NCBI GenBank assembly: GCA_963768165.1
Contig: CAVYHJ010000013.1
Span: 1 to 64,000, forward strand
Source of the DNA: CAVYHJ01 sp963768165 [NCBI: uncultured bacterium]
Lineage (GTDB): Bacteria; UBP4; UBA4092
DNA length: 64,000 bases
Reading direction: 5' to 3'
The translations under genes were made by a program, and so were the position numbers. Below, one piece after another: positions 44,419-53,955 of this stretch. Numbering within the stretch: position 1 is the stretch's first letter; every line of letters begins with the position of its first letter. The notes under the pieces are model-generated. The model did no database searches. It had not been told where the DNA came from and was given only the letters and a program-made list of their open reading frames with translations.

Positions 44419-47400
44419 ATGAACCACCGTTTCTGTGTTACCTTATTAATATTTTGCTTATTTTTAGTTTTTATGGTTTGACCTATTCTGCAGATACTCC
44501 AACTCCAGGTGCCAATGCTGTCACCGAAGTCGTATCCGGTCGCAATCAAAATACCCGTGTCTGGCAGATACAAAAAGTCGTGGATGATGTTGATGTTACA
44601 ACGATGGCGATGTCCCAGGTAACGGTTACTCGCTTTATTACAGAAAAAGCCGATGGGTTATGTTACCAAGATACGGCCAACAATTGGCAGGTATCGGTCG
44701 AGAGTATTCAATCCACCTCAAATATAACTTATCCTTATCAAGCTCTGCAAGGCCCTTATCAAATCAAATTCGGCACAGGATTAGATACCCAATGGCCGAT
44801 TTGTTATACGGTGAATGGGAAAATCATGCAATTGGGCTTGCGGTATTTGGCTTTTTACGATAAAGGTAATAATACCCTTCAACCTCTAGGTTCGATTAAT
44901 GCGGTTCCTCCCACTCTCCAGGGTAATACTTTGACCTATACCAATATCTTTCCGGGAGTAGATTTGGCATATAGGTATGGCAAAGGTTCCTTTGAACAAA
45001 ACTTGGTAGTAAGAAGTCTTCAATCATTACCTTCTCCCAGCCAATATCAAATAGATCCCGCGACCGCTTATTTGGTAAGTGTCACAGAAATAGATACCGC
45101 GACATTTGCCTGTTCTATTCAAGACTATACCGGACAAACCTTACAATTCGGTTATCTGTCCGGTGAAGGAACAGATATTTATTTTGCGGATGGATCAACC
45201 GGTCAAGCCCTCTGTCATTTTGCGCAAAGTCCCGCCTTTGACAGTAGTCCTGTAAAACAATCCATCCCGATGTATAAATTTCTCTACCAACAAAATGGTC
45301 ACACGTATTTGGTCGAGGGAATTCCTTATAGTTTTTTGATCTCAGCTTCCCTTCCGGTGACTTTGGATTACAACATTAAAACAGGAACACAATCGGATAA
45401 TGAAGTCTGGCAGTCTGGAAATACCTATTACCTCAGTGGAACTTGGACGGTTCCTAATGGAGATACTCTCATGATTGAAGGGGGAACGGTCTGTAAATTT
45501 TCTACAGGAGCCTATATTAATGTCGCCTCTGGAGGACAAATCCTAGCACAAGGGAGTACCTTCAATTATGTTCTTTTCACCAGTTGGAAAGATACCACGA
45601 TGGGTGATCCGGTGAGTACCACTGGCAGCCCAGCGGCAGGGGATTATTATTCAGCCATCAATTTGAATTATGGTGCTTCGGCAAACAGCCTTATTCAATA
45701 TTGTAAAATCGCCTATGCCCAATATGGACTTTATATCCAAACTCCATTGAATAACCCTATTCAAAATAATATCCTCCGAGTGAATAGTTTGGACAATATT
45801 TATTTTTCAGGTGGTTCTTTTGGTGCCGCAAGTACGCAAGTTGTAATATTCAATAATCTATTCTTGGGAAATGCCATTTATGGAATTTTTGGTGCGTCTT
45901 CCGGATACCCTTGTGTTCAAGTTCTTAACAATACTTTCGATAGTTTAGGGACTGGGATATATTCTCAGTATGATCCCGTGTTTGTTATGTGCAAAAACAA
46001 TTTATTCAGTAATTGTACTACTGGAATGAGTGGGGGTGGCGAAAACAGTTTTGGGAGCCATAATTATAATAGCTTTTACAATGTCCCAACACCTGTTTAT
46101 GCATTTGGGCTTGCTTCAAACGAATATATTTTATCTTCCAGTCCTTATATATCTTCACCCAATGGGAATTATTACTTAAATCAAAGTAATACAACTACTT
46201 TGATAAATGCTGGAGATAGTACCGCTTCGGTCTATGGGTTAAATACCAAAACCACGGTGGCACCCGTTCAAGCGCCCAACACCATTACGGTAAGTACCAC
46301 GTGGTCGCAAGTTCCTCATGATACGGGAATGGTGGATATTGGGTATCATTATGATCCTGTAGATGTCGTGGTGGGCAATACCGGAACATATTCTGCTTTA
46401 ACGATTGGGACTAGTAGTGGTGTGGATAGTGCGACCCTGACCATTTTACCCGGTGTGGTGGTTTCTTTCTGGCGTAATGACTCCAATTCTACCACCCAAC
46501 AAATCTTTAGTTGGGCGTATCCCAATATTATTGCGCACGGTCATGCCAATAACCGGATCGAATTTACCTCCATCTATGCGACGGGTAGTTTGCATACCCA
46601 TCCTTTGGGTGCTGATGGTCTGTATAGTTATAATTTTGGCATACATCTGGGTCAGAATCGAGGGCCTAATTCCATTATCCAGAATTGTATTTTCCGCTAT
46701 GCCAAAGCAGGGATTGATCTTGATCCGGGAACCGTTCTCTATCACCGGATTAACGATAATATTTTCTACGATTGTCGAGACGGAATTGCGGCTGTGGATT
46801 CCTATGTGCGAGCAGAGAATAATCTGTTTCTCGCGGGAAATAATAACCAGTATCAGGTTCTGGTCTGGAGTGCCTCTTATTCCAGTAATAGCGCTATTAT
46901 TCGCAATAATACCATGGTAGGGAATGGATCGGGCTGGTATGGAATTAATGCGATAACGACCAATGGAAATCTCACCTGCTATGTAGACATCCGTAATAAT
47001 ATTTTCTATGGATTTGCTACAGGGGTTAATTTGCAACCGCCCTATTTTGTCGGAGTAGTTTCCCATAATAGTTTATATAATAATTCTGCTATTGATTACG
47101 CTGGGGGGCTAACGAATACAAATCCTGTTTATAGTAATCCCCAATTTGCCAATAGCGGGAGCGGGTCATTTGATGGGTATTATCTAGCCTCGACCACCGG
47201 GAACGTCAGCCGGTTGCCTTTCACCAACTATGCCCTCACAGGGATTAATCAAGGCACTATACCCACGAAAGCTGGTTCTTCGATTATCGTTTATGCCAGT
47301 ACGGGCGCGAATACGGGAGTACAATTAGGAAAGTTATCTGCCGGTACTTACACCTCTGGGTCCACCTCTCAGGGCAATATTTTAGTGCAATTGCTGAATA

Positions 47401-49685
47401 GTAGCGGGGCTGTTTGGTCTCTCAATACCAGCGAATACTGTACGCTTTATTGTTTATCCGGGGTGACGATGAATGTGTATGTCCCTACATTGTCTATTAC
47501 CACCCCTAATTCTCTCTATCTCTGGGTGGCGATGGATGGGTCGTCTTATTATGCGGATACAGTGCATGGGGTAACCCTCTATCCAAATAATCCCACTCAG
47601 GATGCCTGGTATGCTATGAGCTATAACACGGCAGGATTAGCTCAAGCCTCATTCAGTCATCTAGGTACCAGTCCCTTGGTTCAGGCGGGAGATACCACTG
47701 TCCGTGCTTATGGCAGTACTGCTACCAATCAAACCTTGGACAGCGGGACTGTCAATATTGGTTATCATTATCTCAATCGGGGATTTATTCAAGTGGCGGA
47801 AAATCAAAGACAATTTGAGTATGAGGATGGCACACCTTTTGTGGCGAACGGTTCCAGTTTGGGATTTGCCTCTTTTGAGTATCAAGATGCGAATTCATTA
47901 CCAACTCTCGGTAGTTATTTAGCATTGATTCGCAGTTACGGTGTGACCGCTATTACCCAAACCTTACATCAAAACCGTGCCACTCCGTATCAATATACCG
48001 ATAACATTGCCAGCGCTTGGTGTATTGAACAACCAGTTGGAACCTATCATGATGAAACCGCCCAATGGTGGGATAATTATTTGAATCTACTGGACAAAAA
48101 TAATTTGAAACTCGGTTGGTTAGTCTGGCAGGATTATGTTGGATACAGTGGCGATTCAATACATCCAAGAGATCATTATAATCCCTTTTTCTCCGGTTCA
48201 ACTATTTTTCATGGATACGCTGGTTCTATATTAGATGTCTTTCAAGCAAGTAGCACTCTTGACTATGAAACTTCCTTGATGACCTATTGTGTAAACCGTT
48301 GGGGAGACCGGGAAAGTATTTTATATTGGGACCCTATTATTGAGACGGATTATGTGGTAGATGAGCAGGATTTATCTACGGATGCTTTGAACTCATGGAT
48401 CAATACATTGCATGGATTTATTAAAAACTATGAAGTGCAGAAGTGGGGACATTCCCACATGGTCAGTGCTTCATCAGGTAGACCTTTTGCGAGTTTTACA
48501 ACACCCAGCAGTGGAATTGTGTATACCTGTTCTACCACGACAAGTGCTAATGATATGGCATTGTATCCTCGGTTAGGCGCTCGGTTGTTCGGCGGGGAGA
48601 ACTCACTTGGTGTGACGACAACAATCTCCTGCGTGACTGAATCTATCCAGACATGTCTATTCACTAATCCGATATTAGATATGTATAACGTTCATTATGG
48701 CGGATATTTACAATTAACTTTCCCGGCGGTAGATGCTATCACGGCACAAGCGCCTAACGGGTTATGGTATCCTGTATTAGGAAAACAATGGTTAATAGAT
48801 TCCGTGGCTACAGATATGGTGCTACAGACCCATTATATCGTGACCTGTGGGTTTAGTCTCATGACCGCAGGGAAAAAACCCTATTTTGCGGGACTATATT
48901 ATCCGGGGTTCTGGGAGGTCCCTTGGACCGCCAATACCGCATGGTATACCTTAGACCCGCCTTCAACCTACGATCCGGGTACCTCTATCTATGCACCGGA
49001 CAGTGCCATTATCAGGATAGACCGGCATATTGACCCAACCTTTAAACAAGCCTATCACCACTATAACGGCTGGGCACTTACGGCTTCCGGTGCGGCTGGT
49101 GCAGGATTCGGGGGTGGTGTGCCGGATATTAATTTCTATAATACGGATACTAATGGAACGTTTACACTTAATGGTAATCATGTCTTTTACCAATTGGGTA
49201 CAACGGAGTATAGAAATAGTTCCAAAGTAAATACATTAATATTTCGAAATGGAATTGAATATAATCCCTTCAATTACAGTATCTTGACGGATTATTTAGC
49301 CTATTACATGATCCAGACTACTGTAAATTGGAATGAGCCAAGTTGGGAGAATCTGGATAGTACAAATAGGATTTCCTTGTCGGGATCTACGGATGTATTT
49401 GTCTTCTATTCCGGTGACAGCAGTAATATGCTGGTCTATTTCCTACGAGATATGCTCAATGCGCATGGGTATGATACAGGAAACACTTCTTACTACAGTA
49501 GTAATTCGGTTACTACTATGAGTGTGACTTTTTCAGGATTTCCAAATAATACTCTTATCGGGTTAACTTGGTTTGACCCAGAGAGTGGTAATTCTCTAGG
49601 TGCGTCTTCTTTTTCGGGTGGAAGTATAACGGTTACCGCCCCCGGATTCAATAGAGAAATTGTAGCCGTACTCAAGCCAGAGTGA
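44403..49685 (+). CDS. Giant secreted beta-helix protein with GH-like C-terminal module
   Basis: 1760 residues. The N-terminal part (signal-like segment, FPGVDLAYRYGKGSFEQNLV region, beta-helix repeats such as IQYCKIAYAQYGLYIQTPLN) is homologous to the 1570-residue protein. The C-terminal part differs: from about residue 1130 a glycosidase-like (beta/alpha)8 region starts with FEYEDGTPFVANGSSLGFAS and contains DNYLNLLDKNNLKLGWLVWQ and YWDPIIETDYVVDEQD; catalytic residues cannot be assigned. A terminal beta-sandwich (last 142 codons, 49260-49685) with VFYSGDSSNMLVYFLRDM and LTWFDPESGN resembles domains at the end of such glycosidases. The paralogue's start (ATG 44419) is out of frame because one T is lost in 44452-44455; the open frame instead uses an ATG made from the former ribosome-binding site. 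Confidence 0.75.
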   Translation: MEDIYHEPPFLCYLINILLIFSFYGLTYSADTPTPGANAVTEVVSGRNQNTRVWQIQKVVDDVDVTTMAMSQVTVTRFITEKADGLCYQDTANNWQVSVESIQSTSNITYPYQALQGPYQIKFGTGLDTQWPICYTVNGKIMQLGLRYLAFYDKGNNTLQPLGSINAVPPTLQGNTLTYTNIFPGVDLAYRYGKGSFEQNLVVRSLQSLPSPSQYQIDPATAYLVSVTEIDTATFACSIQDYTGQTLQFGYLSGEGTDIYFADGSTGQALCHFAQSPAFDSSPVKQSIPMYKFLYQQNGHTYLVEGIPYSFLISASLPVTLDYNIKTGTQSDNEVWQSGNTYYLSGTWTVPNGDTLMIEGGTVCKFSTGAYINVASGGQILAQGSTFNYVLFTSWKDTTMGDPVSTTGSPAAGDYYSAINLNYGASANSLIQYCKIAYAQYGLYIQTPLNNPIQNNILRVNSLDNIYFSGGSFGAASTQVVIFNNLFLGNAIYGIFGASSGYPCVQVLNNTFDSLGTGIYSQYDPVFVMCKNNLFSNCTTGMSGGGENSFGSHNYNSFYNVPTPVYAFGLASNEYILSSSPYISSPNGNYYLNQSNTTTLINAGDSTASVYGLNTKTTVAPVQAPNTITVSTTWSQVPHDTGMVDIGYHYDPVDVVVGNTGTYSALTIGTSSGVDSATLTILPGVVVSFWRNDSNSTTQQIFSWAYPNIIAHGHANNRIEFTSIYATGSLHTHPLGADGLYSYNFGIHLGQNRGPNSIIQNCIFRYAKAGIDLDPGTVLYHRINDNIFYDCRDGIAAVDSYVRAENNLFLAGNNNQYQVLVWSASYSSNSAIIRNNTMVGNGSGWYGINAITTNGNLTCYVDIRNNIFYGFATGVNLQPPYFVGVVSHNSLYNNSAIDYAGGLTNTNPVYSNPQFANSGSGSFDGYYLASTTGNVSRLPFTNYALTGINQGTIPTKAGSSIIVYASTGANTGVQLGKLSAGTYTSGSTSQGNILVQLLNSSGAVWSLNTSEYCTLYCLSGVTMNVYVPTLSITTPNSLYLWVAMDGSSYYADTVHGVTLYPNNPTQDAWYAMSYNTAGLAQASFSHLGTSPLVQAGDTTVRAYGSTATNQTLDSGTVNIGYHYLNRGFIQVAENQRQFEYEDGTPFVANGSSLGFASFEYQDANSLPTLGSYLALIRSYGVTAITQTLHQNRATPYQYTDNIASAWCIEQPVGTYHDETAQWWDNYLNLLDKNNLKLGWLVWQDYVGYSGDSIHPRDHYNPFFSGSTIFHGYAGSILDVFQASSTLDYETSLMTYCVNRWGDRESILYWDPIIETDYVVDEQDLSTDALNSWINTLHGFIKNYEVQKWGHSHMVSASSGRPFASFTTPSSGIVYTCSTTTSANDMALYPRLGARLFGGENSLGVTTTISCVTESIQTCLFTNPILDMYNVHYGGYLQLTFPAVDAITAQAPNGLWYPVLGKQWLIDSVATDMVLQTHYIVTCGFSLMTAGKKPYFAGLYYPGFWEVPWTANTAWYTLDPPSTYDPGTSIYAPDSAIIRIDRHIDPTFKQAYHHYNGWALTASGAAGAGFGGGVPDINFYNTDTNGTFTLNGNHVFYQLGTTEYRNSSKVNTLIFRNGIEYNPFNYSILTDYLAYYMIQTTVNWNEPSWENLDSTNRISLSGSTDVFVFYSGDSSNMLVYFLRDMLNAHGYDTGNTSYYSSNSVTTMSVTFSGFPNNTLIGLTWFDPESGNSLGASSFSGGSITVTAPGFNREIVAVLKPE

Positions 49686-49698
49686 TAGACTTATAGAT

Positions 49699-50769
49699 AT
49701 GAAGACCAAAATACTATTTGGAGTATTTTTGATAGCAGTTGCTGTGTTCTTTTGCACAGCAACTCCTGTTTTTTGTGGACAATTAAGTCCTTGGAATTAT
49801 ACCAATAGTTTAAATTATCCGAGAGACGGCAACAGAGCTGTTATAGTAAATGATACCGTTATCTATACCTTTGGAGAAGATGAGTTCTCTAATGACACAC
49901 CTTTACCCGTTGAACGTGCAACGATTTTACCCAATGGTTCTTTAAGTCCGTGGACTGTTGAATCTGAACGCTACTCAGATGTAAGAGATGATGCAGTAGG
50001 AGCCTATGCCAATGGATTTCTCTATGTGATTGGTGGAATAAACTACGATTATGGATTTGTAACTACTATACAACGTGCGACAGTAAATTTGAATGGAACT
50101 CTAGGAACTTGGACAACGATTGGTTCAATTCCAACAGGTGAATTTACAGAATCATCTTTAATTCAATACAATCAATATATCTATGTAATTGCAGGATATC
50201 AAGAAGCGGCTAATCCGTTACCCTATATTTATCGGACAACCACCAATCCCGACGGCACTTTAGGCTCTTGGATACTTTGTACTTCCCAGTTGGCTACAGG
50301 TCGGTATGATCAGGCTTCTATTTTGATTAATACCACATTATATGTAATGTGTGGGTTTAATGGTTCAGGTATTGTTAAATCGGTAGAAAGAGCGTGTCTT
50401 TATCCAGATGGTGAATTAAGTGCCTTTAGTACTCTCAATTCTACTGAAACTGAACATGGGGATAATACAGTTGTGTATGATGGTCAATATATTAATTATA
50501 TTGATGAAGCAAATGGAGTTATTGCTAACGATCCTAATTATTATTCAGAAAGGGCACAAGTATATCCTGATGGAAGTCTCGGATCATGGGAATATGTACC
50601 CTCACAACGTTTTAATGTTCCTCGTGGTGATCCAGGTTTTGTAACGACCTCCTTTGCTGCTTATGCGATAGGGGGTGTTGATGAAGATGGTATTGATTTA
50701 GCCAGTGTCGAATTTGCTTTATTGATCCCTACAGGAATTGTTAAAAGAGAATGGGAGATTTTTGATTAA
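49699..50769 (+). CDS. Secreted Kelch-like propeller protein, first copy
   Basis: 356 residues, signal peptide about 1-27. Kelch-type repeats of about 50 residues: VIYTFGEDEF, GFLYVIGGINYD, QYIYVIAGYQE, TLYVMCGFNGS, with GxLxxW strands between blades (LGTWTTIGSIPTGEF). The end is PTGIVKREWEIFD followed by TAA. No ribosome-binding site precedes the ATG at 49699, 13 bases after the giant gene's stop, so reinitiation is likely. The following codons continue in the same frame into an orphan copy of the giant protein's last domain. Binding role inferred. Confidence 0.75.
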   Translation: MKTKILFGVFLIAVAVFFCTATPVFCGQLSPWNYTNSLNYPRDGNRAVIVNDTVIYTFGEDEFSNDTPLPVERATILPNGSLSPWTVESERYSDVRDDAVGAYANGFLYVIGGINYDYGFVTTIQRATVNLNGTLGTWTTIGSIPTGEFTESSLIQYNQYIYVIAGYQEAANPLPYIYRTTTNPDGTLGSWILCTSQLATGRYDQASILINTTLYVMCGFNGSGIVKSVERACLYPDGELSAFSTLNSTETEHGDNTVVYDGQYINYIDEANGVIANDPNYYSERAQVYPDGSLGSWEYVPSQRFNVPRGDPGFVTTSFAAYAIGGVDEDGIDLASVEFALLIPTGIVKREWEIFD

Positions 50770-51195
50770 AAAAATCCGTTCAATCATAGCATTCTCACAG
50801 ATTATTTAGCCTACTATAAAATCCAGACGACAGTAAATTGGAATGAGCCGACTTGGGAAAACTTGGACAGCACCAATCGGATTACTCTCTCTGGATTTAC
50901 GGATGTATTTGTCTTCTATTCCGGTGACAGTAGTAATATGTTGGTTTACTTCCTTCGAGATATGCTTAATGCGCATGGCTATGATACGGGAACTACTTCG
51001 TATTATAGTAGTAATTCCGTCACTAATATGAGTGTGACTTTTTCGGGATTCCCCACTTATACTTCAATTACTGTAATGTGGTTTGATCCTGCAACAGGAA
51101 ATTCATTGGGTTCTTCTACCTTTTCTACTGGTTCAACAACCATCACGGCACCTGCATTTAACCGAGAAATTGTAGCCGTACTCAAACCAGAGTGA
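50770..51195 (+). pseudogene. Orphan copy of the giant protein's last 142 codons (first)
   Basis: Exactly 142 codons including the stop, matching 49260-49685 with no indel and no internal stop. It begins right after the propeller stop (50767-50769) in the same frame. Most differences from the parent are at third positions (for instance WNEP, WENLD and TDVFVFYSGDSSN are kept with changed codons). A TTG at 50863 is the only evident separate start and has no ribosome-binding site. The domain has no signal peptide of its own. It is either an exported readthrough extension, a coupling segment for the next gene, or a copy kept by gene conversion. Confidence 0.65.
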
Positions 51196-51208
51196 TAGAA
51201 TTATATTT

Positions 51209-52243
51209 ATGACAATAGAGAAGAAATACTATAAATTTTCTCTAATAGGAATAGTAGTATTTCTTCTCTTAGTCATTTCTAGTTTTGCGCAGACACTAGG
51301 ACAATGGACAGATGTAACTCCCTTACCTAGTCCTCGCTCTGATTGTAGGGCGGTAGTAATAAATACCACCATCTATGTTTTAGAAGGATATGCGTATACT
51401 ACAACTCCCTATCCAGTATTGCAAACAACAATAAGACCAGATGGTTCTTTAACCCCTTGGATACAAGAAAGTACACAGATGATGCAAGCTCGTGAGGATG
51501 GAGTTACTGTTAGTGCGAATGGATATATTTATGCTATTGGTGGAGATAATGGGGTTAGCATTACTTCCACCGCAGAGCGAACGATAATTAATTCCGATGG
51601 AAGCTTAGGTACATGGACAACCATCGGTAATATACCTCTAAGTTTTGTACAGTCAACTTGGGTGCAATATTCAACTTTTGTATACATATTAGGTGATTAT
51701 GGAGGAACCACTGATGTTTGGCGAGTAGAATTAAATCTCGATGGCTCATTGGGTACATGGCAATTGATGACTAGTCATTTTAATATATCTCGGTATAGCG
51801 CCCAAGCGACATTGGTAAATAACTATATCTTTCTCAATGGCGGTGTTGGTTCAGATTGTAGAATAACTGAACGTGCTTTAATTTATCCCGATGGCAATTT
51901 GGGACCTTGGCAATTATTAACCCAAACGGGAGAATATCATGTAGCGGGTATGATGGCACGATTAGGTTGCACACTTTATGTTATTGCGGGTGATCAGGTA
52001 GATGGTGCAGAATCTTATCATACTGAATATGCGACTATTAATCCTGATTATTCCCTTGGAATATGGTACGATGGTGCTCCGCACCCCTCAGACCGACAAT
52101 TTTTCAGTTATGTACAAACTTCAACAGCGATTTATGTAATAGGGGGGTTTGATGGTGGTGACATGAATAGCGTCGAATACGCACCCATTATCTATCCTTT
52201 GCCTACGGGGATAGAGAAAAGACAATGGGAGATTTTTAAGTAA
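51209..52243 (+). CDS. Secreted Kelch-like propeller protein, second copy
   Basis: 344 residues with signal peptide (LIGIVVFLLLVISSFAQ). Blades carry TIYVLEGYAY, GYIYAIGGDNG, FVYILGDYGG, TLYVIAGDQVDG and AIYVIGGFDGGD. It ends PLPTGIEKRQWEIFK, then TAA. The ATG at 51209 lies 13 bases after the stop of the first orphan tail, the same spacing as between the giant gene and the first propeller, again without a clear ribosome-binding site. Confidence 0.75.
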   Translation: MTIEKKYYKFSLIGIVVFLLLVISSFAQTLGQWTDVTPLPSPRSDCRAVVINTTIYVLEGYAYTTTPYPVLQTTIRPDGSLTPWIQESTQMMQAREDGVTVSANGYIYAIGGDNGVSITSTAERTIINSDGSLGTWTTIGNIPLSFVQSTWVQYSTFVYILGDYGGTTDVWRVELNLDGSLGTWQLMTSHFNISRYSAQATLVNNYIFLNGGVGSDCRITERALIYPDGNLGPWQLLTQTGEYHVAGMMARLGCTLYVIAGDQVDGAESYHTEYATINPDYSLGIWYDGAPHPSDRQFFSYVQTSTAIYVIGGFDGGDMNSVEYAPIIYPLPTGIEKRQWEIFK

Positions 52244-52669
52244 TACAATCCCTTCAATTACAGTATATTGACGGATTATTTAGCCTATTACAAAATCCAG
52301 ACCACAGTAAATTGGAATGAGCCAACTTGGGAAAACTTAGATAGCACCAATCGAATTTCATTGTCTGGATTTACGGATGTTTATACGTTCTATTCCGGGG
52401 ATAGTAGTAATATGTTGGTATATTTTCTTCGAGACATGCTGAATGCACATGGCTATGATACAGGAACTACTTCGTATTATAGTACCAATTCTGTAACCAA
52501 TATGAGTGTTACTTTTTCGGGATTCCCCACTTATACTTCGATTACTGTACTATGGTTCGACCCGGAGAGTGGGAATTCATTAGGTTCCTCTACCTTTTCC
52601 ACTGGGTCAACGACTATTACAGCACCTGCATTTAATAGAGAAATAGTAGCCGTGCTTAAGCCGCAGTGA
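52244..52669 (+). pseudogene. Orphan copy of the giant protein's last 142 codons (second)
   Basis: 142 codons with stop, same length as the first orphan and as the parent's end, no indels, in frame with the preceding propeller after one TAA (52241-52243). Compared with the first orphan about eight residues differ, while many codons differ silently. The TAA sits where the third propeller has CAA (Gln), which suggests that a propeller-tail fusion was split by a nonsense change. Confidence 0.65.
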
Positions 52670-52682
52670 TAGACTAAAGTGT

Positions 52683-53801
52683 ATGATTATAGAGAAGAAA
52701 TATTATGAGATTTTTTTTATAGGGTCCGTAATATTTCTTCTCTTAGTTATTCGTAGTTTTTCTCAGACAATTGGGAATTGGACGGTAATTAATTATTTAA
52801 ATGTTGCACGATCAGATAATGCGGCTGTGATTGCTCAAGATACTCTAATTTACACTTTTGGTGGGACTGCTTATACCAATACTCCTTATCCTGTCGAACG
52901 TGCAATTGTTCAATCGGATGGGAGGTTAAGCTCTTGGTCTCTTGAAAGTTCACAAATGTTATCGGCAAGAGATTCGGGAGTAGGCGCCAGTGCCAATGGA
53001 TATATCTATGCCATTGGGGGAGAAGATGAATATGCTAATTTAACAACGGTCGAAAGAGCTAAAATAAATCCAGATGGAACATTAAGTGAATGGACTGTCA
53101 TCAGTGTATACACAGCCGTATTTTATGCCTCGACTTTAGTACAAACTTCAACATTTCTATATGTGATTGGGGGGACTTATACAGGAGATCCTTATGTATA
53201 TCGAGCTTCTTTAAATACTGACGGTAGTTTAGGAACATGGACATTGCTTTCTTCAGAATTAAATATTGGTAGACAAAGTCATATGTCGATTTTAATCAAC
53301 ACAACATTATATGTCTTGGATGGATTCTATATCTCAGGGGGAACTAAATCTGTTGAAAAAGCGACGGTTTCCCCTGATGGAGAACTAAGTGCTTTTACTA
53401 TTATAGGTAACACGGTGACATATCATGAAGGGGGACAATGTGTCTATGATGGACAATATCTTTATGTTATTGATGGGTATCTAGGAGGGCCGCCTACTTA
53501 TACGTGCGAGAAAGCACAAGTGTTTTCCGATGGGTCTCTTGGAACTTGGCAACCCGCAACGGCACAACAACTCAACGAAGACCAAAGCTATTTTGCTTTA
53601 GTACAAACGACTACCGCCGCCTATGTAATTGGTGGGTATAATGGCGCAGACTTAGCAAGTGTGGAATACGCCCCAATTATCTATCCTCTGCCTACAGGAA
53701 TAGAGAAAAAGCTTTGGGAGATTTTTGATCAATTTAATGCCTCTCCTAACTCCTCTTCAAAAACAACGTCACCTACCCCGCCACCATTTATCTTGATTTA
53801 G
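52683..53801 (+). CDS. Secreted Kelch-like propeller protein, third copy
   Basis: 372 residues, signal peptide about 1-30 (GSVIFLLLVIRSFSQ). Blades: LIYTFGGTAYT, GYIYAIGGEDEY, FLYVIGGTYTGD, TLYVLDGFYISGG, YLYVIDGYLGG, AAYVIGGYNGAD. After PTGIEKKLWEIFD it continues with QFNASPNSSSKTTSPTPPPF, an extension absent from copies 1 and 2, where the first codon of this extension (CAA) is a stop. The start lies 13 bases after the second orphan tail. Terminal gene of the locus, followed by a hairpin terminator. Confidence 0.75.
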   Translation: MIIEKKYYEIFFIGSVIFLLLVIRSFSQTIGNWTVINYLNVARSDNAAVIAQDTLIYTFGGTAYTNTPYPVERAIVQSDGRLSSWSLESSQMLSARDSGVGASANGYIYAIGGEDEYANLTTVERAKINPDGTLSEWTVISVYTAVFYASTLVQTSTFLYVIGGTYTGDPYVYRASLNTDGSLGTWTLLSSELNIGRQSHMSILINTTLYVLDGFYISGGTKSVEKATVSPDGELSAFTIIGNTVTYHEGGQCVYDGQYLYVIDGYLGGPPTYTCEKAQVFSDGSLGTWQPATAQQLNEDQSYFALVQTTTAAYVIGGYNGADLASVEYAPIIYPLPTGIEKKLWEIFDQFNASPNSSSKTTSPTPPPFILI

Positions 53802-53827
53802 TAGATGTCAAGCTCATCGCCCCAACC

Positions 53828-53858
53828 GGAGATTAGGGAATAATCTCTTTGTCTTCTT
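53828..53858 (+). terminator. Rho-independent terminator of the second giant-protein locus
   Basis: Stem GAGATTA (53829-53835), loop GGGAA, TAATCTC (53841-53847), then TTTGTCTTCTT. It lies 27 bases after the third propeller gene. Confidence 0.6.
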
Positions 53859-53900
53859 CGTAAAATATTCTCTTTTTAAACCCAATATAGGAACCCTGTC

Positions 53901-53929
53901 TTGCGATACAAAAGAAGTTTCGTTACACT
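53901..53929 (+). promoter_or_regulatory. Probable promoter for the FAD oxidase gene
   Basis: TTGCGA (53901-53906), 17-base spacer, TACACT (53924-53929), 26 bases before the ATG at 53956, which has GAGGAGG upstream. Confidence 0.5.
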
Positions 53930-53955
53930 GGAATAATCATCTGAGGAGGAAATTC

